A stretch of DNA of 20,837 nt, taken from the NCBI RefSeq assembly GCF_963678635.1, contig NW_026971596.1:1-20837 (forward strand). The letters run 5' to 3'. Of this stretch, positions 10,001 through 17,198 are shown piece after piece (position 1 is the first letter of the stretch; each line of letters begins with the position of its first letter). This DNA is from Symsagittifera roscoffensis. Its lineage: Eukaryota > Xenacoelomorpha > Acoela > Convolutidae. Made by a program: the position numbers and the translations under genes. The notes beneath the pieces are model-generated. The model was not told the origin of the DNA and ran no database searches. It saw nothing but the letters and a program-made list of their open reading frames with translations.

Positions 10001-13000
10001 CAAATGAAAGTATAATTCTCTAAAATAATGATAACTGAAAGAAGTCAAATAAAAGAATAAATTTTGCCCCCTTTGTACTATTTTGATATATCCATTTTTG
10101 GCTGACACACTTTAAGATTTTTGCCACTCGGCCACTCCGCCACACAAAAAAGGATAAATATTGACAAAATTGCACACAAAATGTTACAAAATTTGCACGT
10201 AAAATGAATTATAAACACAAAAACCAGTTTTTGGGCTACTAGTTAAAAGCTTCCAGATCTCAAGTTTTCAAGTGCTAATTTTTGCTATGATTTTGAAGAA
10301 AGTAACAGATGATTTATGATATTTTTTCTTAAAGACAATTTTTAATTTTTAACCAACTGTTTTTTTAGGAATGTTACAAATCTGCCCCCCCCCTTGAGAA
10401 AATCCTAGATCTGCCTTTGGAAAAGAGCTATGAGTTCTCAGTAATCAATTCATCCCGCACCGGAGTTCCATGGATCATAATCGATTATAATGGAAAAATG
10501 TTGTTTGAAATGTTGTCATTATAATCCAATTTTGTAGCAAATTTAGCCCACGTAATCGATTGTGGTCATTAAATTTTTTTTTTTCGAAGAAAAAACCATT
10601 ATAATCCATTATAATTGATTATAATCCATTTTTGTTTTCAAAATAATGGATTATTTTTTGTACATAAAATCCATAAAAATTGATTAAATTTTGTACATGA
10701 TGAGAGGGGAGTTTTTGATTTACCCCCCCCCCCCCTCCAATTAACCCCCCTCATTTTACTACCCCCCCCCCCATCTTAGTTTATACCCCCCCACCCGTTT
10801 ATAATGGATTATTTTTTGTACATAAAATCCATAAAAATTGATTAAATTTTGTACATGATGACTCTATATTTTGCAACTTTCTGGAAAACTCGAACGGACA
10901 CGTTCATCCAGGGGGCGGCCAATATGTGGTAATTTTCCAAAAAGTGCCCAAAAGGGCATTTTTGACCAGTTGCCTACGTAATCCTCCACGTACCCCCCTT
11001 CACGTTTCACGTACACCCCGTTCTCCCACTTACTCCCTTCACGTCCCCCACGTACCGCCCTTCACGTCCCACCCCACGTACCCCCTTCATGTAACCCCCA
11101 CCCCAAGTACCCCTTTCACTTACACCCCCCTCCCCCCCCCTACGTCCCCCTACGTACCCCATCCCCACGTACCCCCCTCCATAACCCCCATGTACACCCC
11201 TTCACGTAACCCCCTCCCCACGTACCCCTTCACGTACCCCCCGACACGTCCCCCACGTACCCCATCCCCACGTACGCGCTCCATAACCCCCCGTGTACAC
11301 TCCTTCTCGTAACATCCCCCTTCACGTACCCCCTCCACGTACCCCCCGCCCCATGTCCCCCCTTCACTTACCCCCCCCCCCCCACGTCCCCCTCACGTAC
11401 ACTCACCCTCCACGTAAAAAACCCCCCACTAAACACCCCTACCTACCGGGACAGATTACTGTAGTACGGGTAAACATGGGGGGAGGGGGTGGTGTGGGAT
11501 CTATAAGTAAATTTTGTAAGTTTTGATGAACGCGATTGAAAAAAGAAAAAAAGAAATTTAGCGAGTGAACAAAATAACTAACTTAGTTTTGGTAATATTT
11601 TGAAAAAACGAAAACAAACAAAATTTTTAAGTAAATGGATTATAATCCATTATAATCGATTAAAATTGATTATTTTGCCTCGAAAATAAGTTTCATTTTC
11701 TTTCTTTATAATCGATTATTTTCGGATTTTATTGCTTAGAAAAATAGCTTTATTAAAATCTATTTTTAATCGATTATAATCGATTATTATCAAAATTTAT
11801 TGAGACAGACCACGAAAATTCAATTCAATCGATTATTATCCATGGAACTCCGGTGCGGGATAGATCAGAAAGACAGTAAGGTCTGAGCAAAAAAGTAAGC
11901 TTTAATTTTAATGCTTTAAAAGATAAGACCATTTATCCTCGAGGGAAAGGACCAACATACGAGCTGTTACAGAGAACCTTATCACGGATAACAGCTGTTG
12001 GTTGTGCTTCTGCTTATGAACTACATGCAATTTTTTTACTACTATTTTAGGCTGGGTAATGTAGCCTCACCCTCCAGCAACGAGCACGGATCTTGGTGGG
12101 CCTCGAACAACCGACCTTTTGAGAGTAACCACTTCACCGCCACTCCGCCTGATATTTTTCGGTTATCAGTCTATCATGATGATTTGATATTTTTAAGCAG
12201 TTAAGGTTTTAAGATTCTTTTTTGTTTCTTAAGAGTAGTTTGAAGCCAAATCTAAGTGGAGTTTGTAACTTTCAAATTTTTTGCCTTAAAAGAAATGGGT
12301 TCCTTTCCGCTTATGTCCAGCTGGTGCGGATGTCAAAGACCTGGACAAACTATGGCACAAAATAGAGCACGAAATAGATGACATAAAATTGAATCCATTT
12401 GACGAAGAGAGGTGGAAGGAAGATAATGAGCCAACTGTGAGTGGTTAACTATTGACTGCTGGTTATTCATTGTTCAGAACACGTCACTCGATGTAGAGGT
12501 TTGGACTAGGGTGGTTTATTCTCCAGCCAATTTTAGGTACCTCAAGTGTTTCTCCGGCGAAATCAAGTACCTCAAGGAACCCCCGTATCGGGACAAGTGT
12601 GGTTATATTGTATTCTTTTTGGTCGTGATTTGACTTCCAACACTTCTCTTAACAAAAAATCAAAAATCTCGTCGAGAAAAATTGGTCTGAATATTTTTCT
12701 ACTCGAGTAAATTTAGCGGAAAGAAAAGAGCAATGATCTACAGACGAAAATATTGTGTTTCCTGTTTTACATCCAATACATGTTCATTATTCATTTTAGA
12801 AGGCACATTTTTTTAATTTTTTTTTTCAATCTTTTTTTCAAATTTTCAGAAAGTTTTCTTGGCAATGACAAGTGTGGTCGAAAGTTTCTGTGTTTTTACA
12901 GCAATCAGCTAATTGCTTTGATTAATCATGACTGCGGTCTTTGAACTATCGAAAAGAAATTATGGCAGTTTTAATGTGGTCGGATCACCTGTGCTTTCTT

Positions 13001-14834
13001 GTTTGACGTGTTTGCTTGTGTTTATCAATTGGTTGCTTGAGATCTTTATAAGTCAATAAAAATTGGTTTCCCGAGCTCTCCTTTTATGGTAACAGACTTT
13101 TTTCTACCAAACAATTCATTTTTGCAGTCAAATAGTTTTTCATTGAACGGGCTCATCCTCTAAAAGTTTGAGAAGTGACTAGCTCAGTCGACAAAAACAT
13201 TTGTGGGAATGATAAGCAAAAAAATCTAAATAAATCAAATAACGAACTGTAAAGCTAGGAGGTCAAATTTCCAAGGTTACGGTGGCCCTAACCCCCGCTG
13301 TTTCCTTAAATCCTTCTTGTGATCGCACGGTCAAAAGTTTCAATCGAGTCCAAATTTCAATGTCAGTGTACTATCATTGACGTTCACAAGTTGAAAAGAA
13401 TCAGTAACATGACAAAATATTTCAGACCGACACAACTGAAAAACGCAGAAAACTAACTACTTCTAACCAAGCCCCTTCTCAAAGGAGTATCAGAAAGCGA
13501 AGTGCTTCACAAGCTGTAAGAACGGACAAAATCTCTAGTTTTTGTCAAAACTATTTCAACGCTTTCACAGAATGGGACTTTTGTAAGCAGTTTGAAAGTG
13601 ATCCCAAGTGTAGAGAATCATGTGCGCGCAATGATGAAGACAGCTTCTGCAAAGAAGTGAAAGACAAAGAAATCAAGCAACAAGTTCTGATACAAGATTT
13701 CCAAATGTATCTGGAAGAGCACCACAAACACACCGATCTCATACTGAGGTAAATGCTGGTGAAACGACACAAAAATTGGTGATGTAGATGGTGGTAGATC
13801 TAAAATTAGGGGGCGCGGTTGTAACAAAGCCAAAAGCCAATTAATTAGTCAAAGCTAGTTTTATGAACTCCCGGGTTGACCAAAAATGCTTATCATACAA
13901 TTTCGTATAATTCCATAGATACAGAAAATGTTAAGAAATCTCAAAGGTAAGCACTTTTTCTCACATGGAAACTATAGGATCAGCATTTTTGCATGAACCA
14001 AAAAGTTGATTTTTAAAATAAAAGTTCTCAAAGTTTTTGGGATGTGTTCGTGACCAAACAGAAGTGACTAAACCCATATTTTACTATTGAAATCACCAAG
14101 AGGTTGATCGTCTCGCATTTACAATGCATTGGAAAAAACCTCACTGTTCTTTTCACAAATTATATATTGAAAGCATCAAACATTTAAATTTTGGCAAAAA
14201 TTTTCAAAGATGAATTTTTTGAAATTAGAATTTTCAAATTATCAGACATTGATCAAGGCATATTTAAACATGTCATTCAAAAGAAATAAGAGTTTTTAGC
14301 CTGTTTTACAAAAAATTAACCAGAGGAACGTGTTTCCAGGACTACGTTATGCAGAAAAAAGGAAAATTGTATGATTAGCATTTTTCCATACATTTGATGT
14401 ATGGAATTGTATGATAAGAATTTTCGGTCTATGAAATTGTAAGAAAAGCATTTTCGGTTTATGGAGGTCAACATGGGCTAATTCAATCAAAAGTTTTAAT
14501 GCACTTTAGGCAACATTGTTGGGTTCAAATTTTTGTAAGTACTATGCATCTTAACATACACGAGCGAGACGACCGAAAAATTCTCATAGACTCAATTGAG
14601 ATCGACCCCTCAAGATACGATAAAAAGAAACCATGGTTATTCAATGACGTAGAGGTTCAATTCTCCTTGAAACAGAATGGCGGTGACCCCAAGTACTATA
14701 TAAAGAATCAAAAACTGAAGATATTGGAGCCAGTCAATCTACTGAACACATTCAGTGTGAACGCAATTCAGCCATTTGTGAACGCAATTATTGACAAACT
14801 GAATGCCATGTACTCAGAATTACATTCCTTTTGA
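4017..14834 (+). CDS. Clusterin-like secreted chaperone, gene 1 (5'-partial, six exons)
   Basis: The exons are 4017-4131, 4976-5218, 5905-6060, 12321-12436, 13426-13748 and 14510-14834. Spliced, they give 425 residues plus a TGA stop, and every junction phase matches. Seen: an N-terminal cluster C-x6-C-x2-C-x4-C-x7-C; a Cys-poor acidic middle part with three N-glycosylation sequons (NES, NSS, NIS); a basic stretch with RSIR-K; a second five-Cys cluster (C-x12-C-x8-C-x3-C-x8-C); and a C-terminal domain with a WV motif, a VEV strand and a final helix. Clusterins have two five-Cys clusters joined antiparallel by disulfides and are cut between them into beta and alpha chains. Known members are secreted, glycosylated chaperones for misfolded proteins and lipids. 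The signal-peptide exon is missing, probably upstream of the window. With an exon like gene 2's (85 residues) the precursor would be about 510 residues, against about 450 for the human protein. Family assignment is by motif reading, not by a search. Confidence 0.72.
4275..4615 (-). mobile_element. hAT-type MITE, copy 2 (inverted, one end truncated)
   Basis: Read on the minus strand it begins CAAGGACGGATGTAGG, a decayed form of the family's CAGGGGCGGATTTAGG end. It continues through the C- or G-run, the GATTCGACCCC palindrome, the ATATCCATTTTTGGC segment, the GGCGCC stem and the AAAGTGCC core seen in copies 1 and 4. About 70 bases of the other end are missing. It lies in the intron after the first visible exon of gene 1. 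Two opposite open frames over it (4305-4493 and 4360-4671) are not genes. Confidence 0.75.
4616..4975. other. Intron sequence, nothing recognisable
   Basis: Contains a short GGGGTGGGTACTTTGTACGC and CCTCCTCCTCTC stretch (about 4854-4886) that may be a decayed MITE end. Confidence 0.3.
4976..5218 (+). CDS. Gene 1 exon, glycosylated beta-chain segment
   Basis: A strong polypyrimidine/CAG acceptor precedes the exon. Two bases complete the split codon (GAG), followed by 80 open codons. The segment is hydrophilic, rich in Asn, Gln, Ser and Lys, with three N-glycosylation sequons (NES, NSS and NIS) and no cysteine, then a predicted helical part containing VINGLDVLYEELKH. It ends in phase 1. The donor G|GTTATATT is weak, but it is the only nearby GT that keeps frame with the next exon; the open frame otherwise runs to a stop at about 5304. 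It lies between the two cysteine clusters, where clusterin's beta chain is long and variable. Confidence 0.66.
5219..5904. other. Gene 1 intron (686 bp)
   Basis: AT-rich with oligo-A runs and no recognisable repeat or RNA gene. Confidence 0.5.
5905..6060 (+). CDS. Gene 1 exon, acidic aromatic-rich segment
   Basis: The acceptor is CTTTTAG; the first two bases complete a GAC codon with the preceding exon, and the last G is the first base of the next split codon. The donor G|GTACGAGG is reasonable. The 52 or so residues are acidic and aromatic (FYEDYW, FNFDP, FDYD), resembling the FYFW-type stretch of the clusterin beta chain only in general character. It holds one cysteine (EGCSDY) outside both five-Cys clusters. 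It is followed by a 6.26-kb repeat-filled intron. Confidence 0.65.
6297..7274. mobile_element. Foldback element G with long inverted arms
   Basis: The ends are CAGGGTTGACAAAAA and TTTTTGTCAACACTG. The outer arms (about 6297-6465 and 7110-7274) are imperfect inverted copies, sharing GATCGAGTAACGTTC, AAAATTAAGT, ATTTATGATGAAA and TTTTAAGTGCTTCTC against their complements. A second, inner inverted pair (about 6786-6842 and 6876-6932) carries GAGAGAAGAG...GACAGTATAAA against TTTATACTGTATCTTCTC. There is no convincing target duplication and no transposase. CAGNG termini are compatible with hAT ends. Confidence 0.65.
6913..7047. repeat. (CT)n / (TCTA)n microsatellite
   Basis: About 100 bases of almost pure CT repeats followed by about 25 bases of TCTA repeats. 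It lies in the right half of foldback element G; a shorter AG-rich tract sits at the mirror position (about 6786-6812). The open frame across it (Ser/Leu repeats) is an artefact. Confidence 0.9.
7306..8294. mobile_element. Long-TIR element A (first of three)
   Basis: The left end is CCCGCACTTGAGTTCCATGG and the right end is the complement of CCGCACCGGAGTTTCTTGG. The arms are rich in ATAATCGATTATAATCC words. The left half carries C-rich GTTTACCCCCTCC repeats (about 7650-7735) and the right half G-rich GGGGGGTTGGG and GGGGAGAGGGTTTGGG stretches (about 7752-7950), so the element is roughly mirror-symmetrical between strands. There is no coding sequence and no clear target duplication. Internal sequence is collinear with element B at an offset of about 1.61 kb. 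Confidence 0.7.
8295..8920. repeat. Spacer S1 between elements A and B
   Basis: Starts at TTACGACTTAATTAACAAACAAAATGG and ends in GAGTTCTCAGTAATCAAATCAT. It is matched almost throughout by 9898-10453. It contains a 45-bp tandem duplication (8373-8417 and 8418-8462; CTAAAACAATGATAACTG...) and a diverged hAT-type MITE. Confidence 0.7.
8472..8886 (+). mobile_element. hAT-type MITE, diverged copy 3 (in S1)
   Basis: The left end CAGTAGCGGATTTATGG and right end CTAGATCCGCCCCTG are imperfect inverted repeats of the family seen at 1863. The first 110 bases keep the GATTCGACCCC palindrome, CCCGAAGGGTCCC and TATCCATTTTTGGCTGACAG. The rest is different. There is no good target duplication (GCCGAAAG against GAAAATAG). 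A CCACTCCGCCACTCCGCC repeat (about 8585-8602) lies inside. The S2 counterpart (about 10065-10419) has lost the left end. Confidence 0.6.
8921..9897. mobile_element. Long-TIR element B
   Basis: It opens CCCGCACCAGAGTTCCATGG and closes with the complement of CCCACACCGGATTTCCATGG. The left half holds GTTTACCCCCTCC-type C-rich repeats (9280-9480) and a run of 19 C (9540-9558). The right half is G-rich (9630-9850), with GGGGGGTTGGGCATAAAC as in element A. A conserved inner segment GAGAGGTTAGTCATGAA...TCGCATTTCCTG is shared with A at an offset of about 1612 bases. Proline-rich open frames at 9273-9511 are low-complexity artefacts. Confidence 0.7.
9898..10453. repeat. Spacer S2 between elements B and C
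   Basis: A second copy of spacer S1: same start (CTACGACATTATTAACAAAC), same 45-bp tandem duplication, same CCACTCGGCCACTCCGCC stretch and the same end (GAGTTCTCAGTAATCAATTCAT). It is about 70 bases shorter, mainly because the left end of the embedded hAT-type MITE is gone. Confidence 0.7.
10643..10861. repeat. 61-bp exact direct repeat, 158-bp period
   Basis: Bases 10643-10703 and 10801-10861 are identical (ATAATGGATTATTTTTTGTA...GTACATGATGA). Between them lie 97 bases including C-runs of the TTTACCCCCC type. Identity over 61 bases among diverged surroundings implies a recent duplication. Confidence 0.8.
10908..10978 (+). mobile_element. hAT-type MITE fragment inside element C
   Basis: CAGGGGGCGGCC resembles the family terminus. 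It is followed by AATTTTCCAAAAAGTGCCCAAAAGGGCATTTTTGACC, which matches the core of copies 1 and 4. The middle 250 bases of the family are missing. Confidence 0.5.
10983..11425. repeat. CACGTACCCC(CTT) satellite with higher-order period
   Basis: About 440 bases of C-rich units built on CACGTACCCCC, TTCACGT and CCCCACGT. A longer period of about 104 bases is visible: CGTACCCCATCCCCACGTAC at 11153 and again at 11257, each followed by (T)CCATAACCCCC and GTACAC. Open frames across it (10926-11312 and 11293-11526 on +, 11150-11338 on -) encode Pro/Thr or Gly/Arg repeats and are not genes. Confidence 0.8.
12050..12149 (-). mobile_element. tRNA-derived SINE (head region)
   Basis: On the minus strand from 12149 it reads GGCGGAGTGGCGGTGAAGTGG, an A-box-like start, then TTACTCTC...GGTCGG, a B-box TGTTCGAGGCC (one mismatch from GGTTCGANNCC), and then a non-tRNA body (CCCACCAAGATCCGTGCTC...GGTGAGGC). 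Box order and spacing fit a tRNA-like head. The 3' tail and target duplication are not clear. It sits just upstream of the 12321 exon, antisense to the gene. Confidence 0.6.
12321..12436 (+). CDS. Gene 1 exon, short charged helical segment
   Basis: The acceptor is TTATGTCCAG. Two bases complete the GCT codon left open at 6060, giving about 38 residues of charged, heptad-like helix (DLDKLWHKIEHEIDDIKL) and then an acidic tail. The donor ACT|GTGAGT is close to consensus and in phase 0, matching the next exon. There is no cysteine. Its assignment rests on phase, splice signals and codon-like composition inside an otherwise repetitive intron. Confidence 0.66.
12437..13425. other. Gene 1 intron (989 bp)
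   Basis: AT-rich with no recognisable element. A short direct repeat GTACCTCAAG occurs at about 12537 and 12567. Confidence 0.45.
13426..13748 (+). CDS. Gene 1 exon with cleavage region and second five-cysteine cluster
   Basis: The acceptor is ATTTCAG and the exon begins in phase 0. The first 25 or so residues are basic, with EKRRK and RSIRKRS. RSIR followed by K fits the minimal furin pattern R-x-x-R, as does the RIVR site between the chains of human clusterin. From residue 40 of the exon come five cysteines, C-x12-C-x8-C-x3-C-x8-C, then a long Lys/Glu/Gln-rich helix. Human clusterin has C-x10-C-x6-C-x2-C-x7-C at the same place, also followed by a helix. The donor CTG AG|GTAAAT leaves two bases, completed by G14510 to AGG (Arg). 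Confidence 0.73.
13870..14477. mobile_element. MITE D with ATTGTATGAT motif ends
   Basis: The left end CCCGGGTTGACC...ATGCTTATCATACAAT pairs with the complement of the right end (CCCATGTTGACC...ATGCTTTTCTTACAAT). Subterminal copies of AATTGTATGATNAGNATTTT occur near both ends (about 13889, 14367, 14403 and 14434). The interior (about 14030-14320) is the inverted counterpart of the interior of element E. It fills most of the last gene 1 intron. There is no ORF and no evident target duplication. Confidence 0.7.
14510..14834 (+). CDS. Gene 1 terminal exon, clusterin C-terminal domain and stop
   Basis: The acceptor is CACTTTAG and G14510 completes the split Arg codon. The exon reads RQHCWVQ and then an alternating hydrophobic strand region, a KPWLFNDVEVQF strand, a Tyr/Lys-rich part, and a final amphipathic helix ending in TGA. 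Clusterin ends the same way: WV after the helix, beta strands around a VEV/VVV motif, and a closing helix. One cysteine (QHCW) lies outside the five-Cys cluster. A canonical AATAAA follows 32 bases after the stop. Confidence 0.74.
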
Positions 14835-14865
14835 AAAAAAAACTAAATACATTTTTCCCCAACCA

Positions 14866-14871
14866 AATAAA
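14866..14871 (+). promoter_or_regulatory. Poly-A signal of gene 1
   Basis: Canonical AATAAA 32 bases after the stop codon, with GT/T-rich sequence within the next 40-80 bases. It implies a very short 3' UTR. Confidence 0.65.
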
Positions 14872-15811
14872 AGTAGCTTGTTACTGTCCAAGCAGGTTTC
14901 ATTTACCATTGTCAGCAATTTTTTTCTAAAAAAACAACGAAAAACTAATTTCTTTTATATGTTTTTTTTTTTCAATTTCCCTGCAAGAAGTTTAACCAGC
15001 AAAAGTCAATCCACAAAAACCACAAAAAAATCTGAAACTAAAAATAAATACTCATATCAATTCTTGACACAGAAGCAACTATCCTGAAATGTTTTAAATC
15101 GGCTCGAGTCGCGACCGAAAGAGTTTCAACATGAAATTCAGTCATCTCCGTGCAACGCTTCTTTGTGGTTTTTGATTTTAGTATTCATTCCACTCAGTTG
15201 TCAGACCATAGTAACCATTGTAACTGGTTTCAAACAATTAATGTGAGGTTCATCTTATTTGATTTGGTGGCACTGATATTTTTCAAATTTTTGAAGCAAA
15301 GATATTATATTAGTGCTGTAATTTTTAGGAAAAAAATTCATGTTTTAGTAGTGCTGTAATTTTCACAAAAATTTCGACTTTATAACAAGCAATCTTATTT
15401 GGAATTTATCATTCTATCTGAAAGGGATTGACCTTTCGAGATCAAACGTAATAAATCATTTCACCAAAAACAACTTTTTGGAAAGTTATGCTAAATGATA
15501 GTATGCAAATTGACCAAACTAAAACGCTAATTGCATAAGCTCGCAATGAAAATTGTTCCGATACTGAATCAAAGTTTAATTAAATTAAAGTCAATTTATC
15601 ATAAGCAGTTTTGAGTCACAAGATAAGAGCTTCGCTCAACAGTATTCTGGAATATGCAGGAAAAGTAGAAGCTGACTATGCTTAGACAGGCTGGATAGCC
15701 TTTCATAGATTCTTTGCGAATCAAAGAAATCACAGTTATAATAAAAAATTCATTTTAATCATAATTCATTTCATATATTGTAAAGTATAGTGAGAACAAT
15801 CAGTTTTCGGT
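14872..15811. other. Intergenic, no recognisable gene
   Basis: Downstream of gene 1. T-rich and A-rich stretches only; open frames at 14803-15087 and 15150-15359 are A/T-rich and lack motifs. Confidence 0.45.
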
Positions 15812-16511
15812 TAACGTGATAGATATTTGAGCTCGGGGTAGTTTTCGACTTTTTTAAGCCAATTTTGGCGGAATTTTTATATCATCTGAAATTTTAAGAT
15901 AATTAGCGCTCAAACTTGCAGCCATTTAGTGTTCTTAAGTTATGGGGGATTGAGTTTAGATTACTTTTAAAAGTATAATTCAAAATGAGACAAGACTTCT
16001 CGTATCAGGGCGAAGCCCTGAATGTTCCGACTGCCTTTTAATGTGGAGCAGTAATAACATTGAAAAATTAATTTAAAAAAAAAATGAAAATTTTTTTTTC
16101 TAAAATTTGAAATTTTTTTATGAAAATCGTCCCCCCACACGCCATATAAAGAACAAAAAGATAGATTTCGTTCCTTGTAACAAATCAATTATGGCGAATA
16201 AGCTTCGTTCAACCAATTTGGAACGATTTATAAGACGGATTAAATCTCCGCTTACGCGTTAATAGCGCGAATTATATCGCGCGTTAATTATCCCAAATTG
16301 GTCAAAATGGCCAAAATGGCCAAAATGGCAATCTTTAAACCCTCATAACTTTACGAAAAATGATCACAGGTAAAATATCTTTTCAAATTTAAGCTCAGGA
16401 CAACAATGGCTTTCGAATGGTATAAAAAAATTCCGTCAAAAATGGCTAGTTAAAAAGTCGAAATTTGTCTGAAGAAAAAAAAAACCCACCCCGAGCACAA
16501 ATATTCCGTTA
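15812..16511. mobile_element. Inverted-repeat element H (about 700 bp)
   Basis: The left arm has TAACGTGATAGATATTTGAG, CTCGGGGTAG, TTTCGACTTTTT and GGCGGAATTTTTATA. The right arm has their complements in order (TATAAAAAAATTCCGTC, AAAAAGTCGAAA, ACCCCGAGCACAAATATTCCGTTA), giving imperfect arms of about 100 bp. The interior contains a perfect hairpin CAGGGC-GAA-GCCCTG (16006-16020) and a second inverted repeat at 16211-16303. Confidence 0.6.
16211..16330. repeat. Palindromic GCGCGAATTATATCGCGC region and CAAAATGGC triplet
   Basis: AACCAATTTGG (16211) and CCAAATTGGT (16293) form an outer stem; between them GCGCGAATTATATCGCGC is a near palindrome flanked by GCGTTAAT on both sides. Immediately after come three tandem 9-base units CAAAATGGC. 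CpG-rich words are notable in this AT-rich DNA. Confidence 0.55.
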
Positions 16512-16665
16512 CTTTCGTATCTAAAGTCGTAACAATAATTAACGCTCAATATATTTTATCTTGTTAGAGATTGAGTGGCAAATAACTTTTGTTACTGAAA
16601 TTGATATTCATAGCAACTCTTGAATTTTGATACTAGAAAAAACGCGAAATAGATAACATTTCAGA

Positions 16666-16880
16666 CAATTTTTGGGACCAAGTCAACATGCTCCCCCCAA
16701 AGCTGTTTTTTTTGGGGGGGGGAGGATGTTAACTTGGTTCTAAAATGGATTTTTCAGCCAATCAAAATCCAGCATTTTATATGCAGTTTTTGGCAAAACT
16801 AATTTAAATTAAGCGCTGGGGGAGGGGAGGATCTTAAGTTGGTCTATTTGGGGGGAGGATGTTGACTTGATCCAAATTTT
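16666..16880. mobile_element. Small inverted-repeat element with GGGGGGAGGATGTT ends
   Basis: The left end AATTTTTGGGACCAAGTCAACATGCTCCCCCC is mirrored by GGGGGGAGGATGTTGACTTGATCCAAATTTT at the right, with a further internal copy GGGGGGGGAGGATGTTAACTTGGTTC (about 16717-16742) that folds back on the left end. Size is about 215 bp. No target duplication was identified. Confidence 0.55.
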
Positions 16881-17198
16881 GGACTCACATTTGTAAATTT
16901 TATCCGTAAAAATGACAAAAAGAAGGAGCCCAATTGAGGCTAATATAGATACAATTGCTTTGCATTTCCTTGATTAAATTTCTTTTAGATTGATTCAAAC
17001 TCTCAAATACACTTGTATTCAAATCCCGAAGTTATTTAAAAATTGGGATAAACCGTACAATCCCCCTCTAAGTGACCTACCGTAGAATGACCTCCCAAGC
17101 ATGCGTTAAATCTGAAAATTGATTCTGTTTAAAATGTGCATTTCATGCAATCAAATATATTACATTGGTTCTTGCTTTTTTGTAAGCGGTATTCACTT
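16881..17198. other. Intergenic, nothing recognisable
   Basis: AT-rich sequence between two inverted-repeat elements. Confidence 0.35.

Larger units (their letters stand above)
10454..11859. mobile_element. Long-TIR element C (enlarged, rearranged copy)
   Basis: The terminal repeats are nearly perfect here: CCCGCACCGGAGTTCCATGG at both ends in inverted orientation, followed by ATNATAATCGATT. The left arm matches element B (AAAAATGTTGTTT, TGTTGTCATTATAATCCAAT). The interior is replaced by a 61-bp direct repeat, a hAT MITE fragment and a large CACGTACCCC satellite. At 1406 bp it is about 400 bp longer than A and B. Confidence 0.7.

Noticed and set aside
10926-11526. Pro/Thr-rich (+) and Gly/Arg-rich (-) open frames
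   Set aside because: All lie in the CACGTACCCC satellite; several frames are open because the repeat lacks stop codons.
7290-11875. Target-site duplication for elements A, B and C
   Set aside because: Flanks of each element and of the whole array (GGATTTA against ATAGATC) do not match, so no insertion duplication can be claimed.
13551-13833. Minus-strand open frames over the 13426-13748 exon
   Set aside because: They are antisense shadows of the gene 1 exon, which has splice sites and phase continuity on the + strand.
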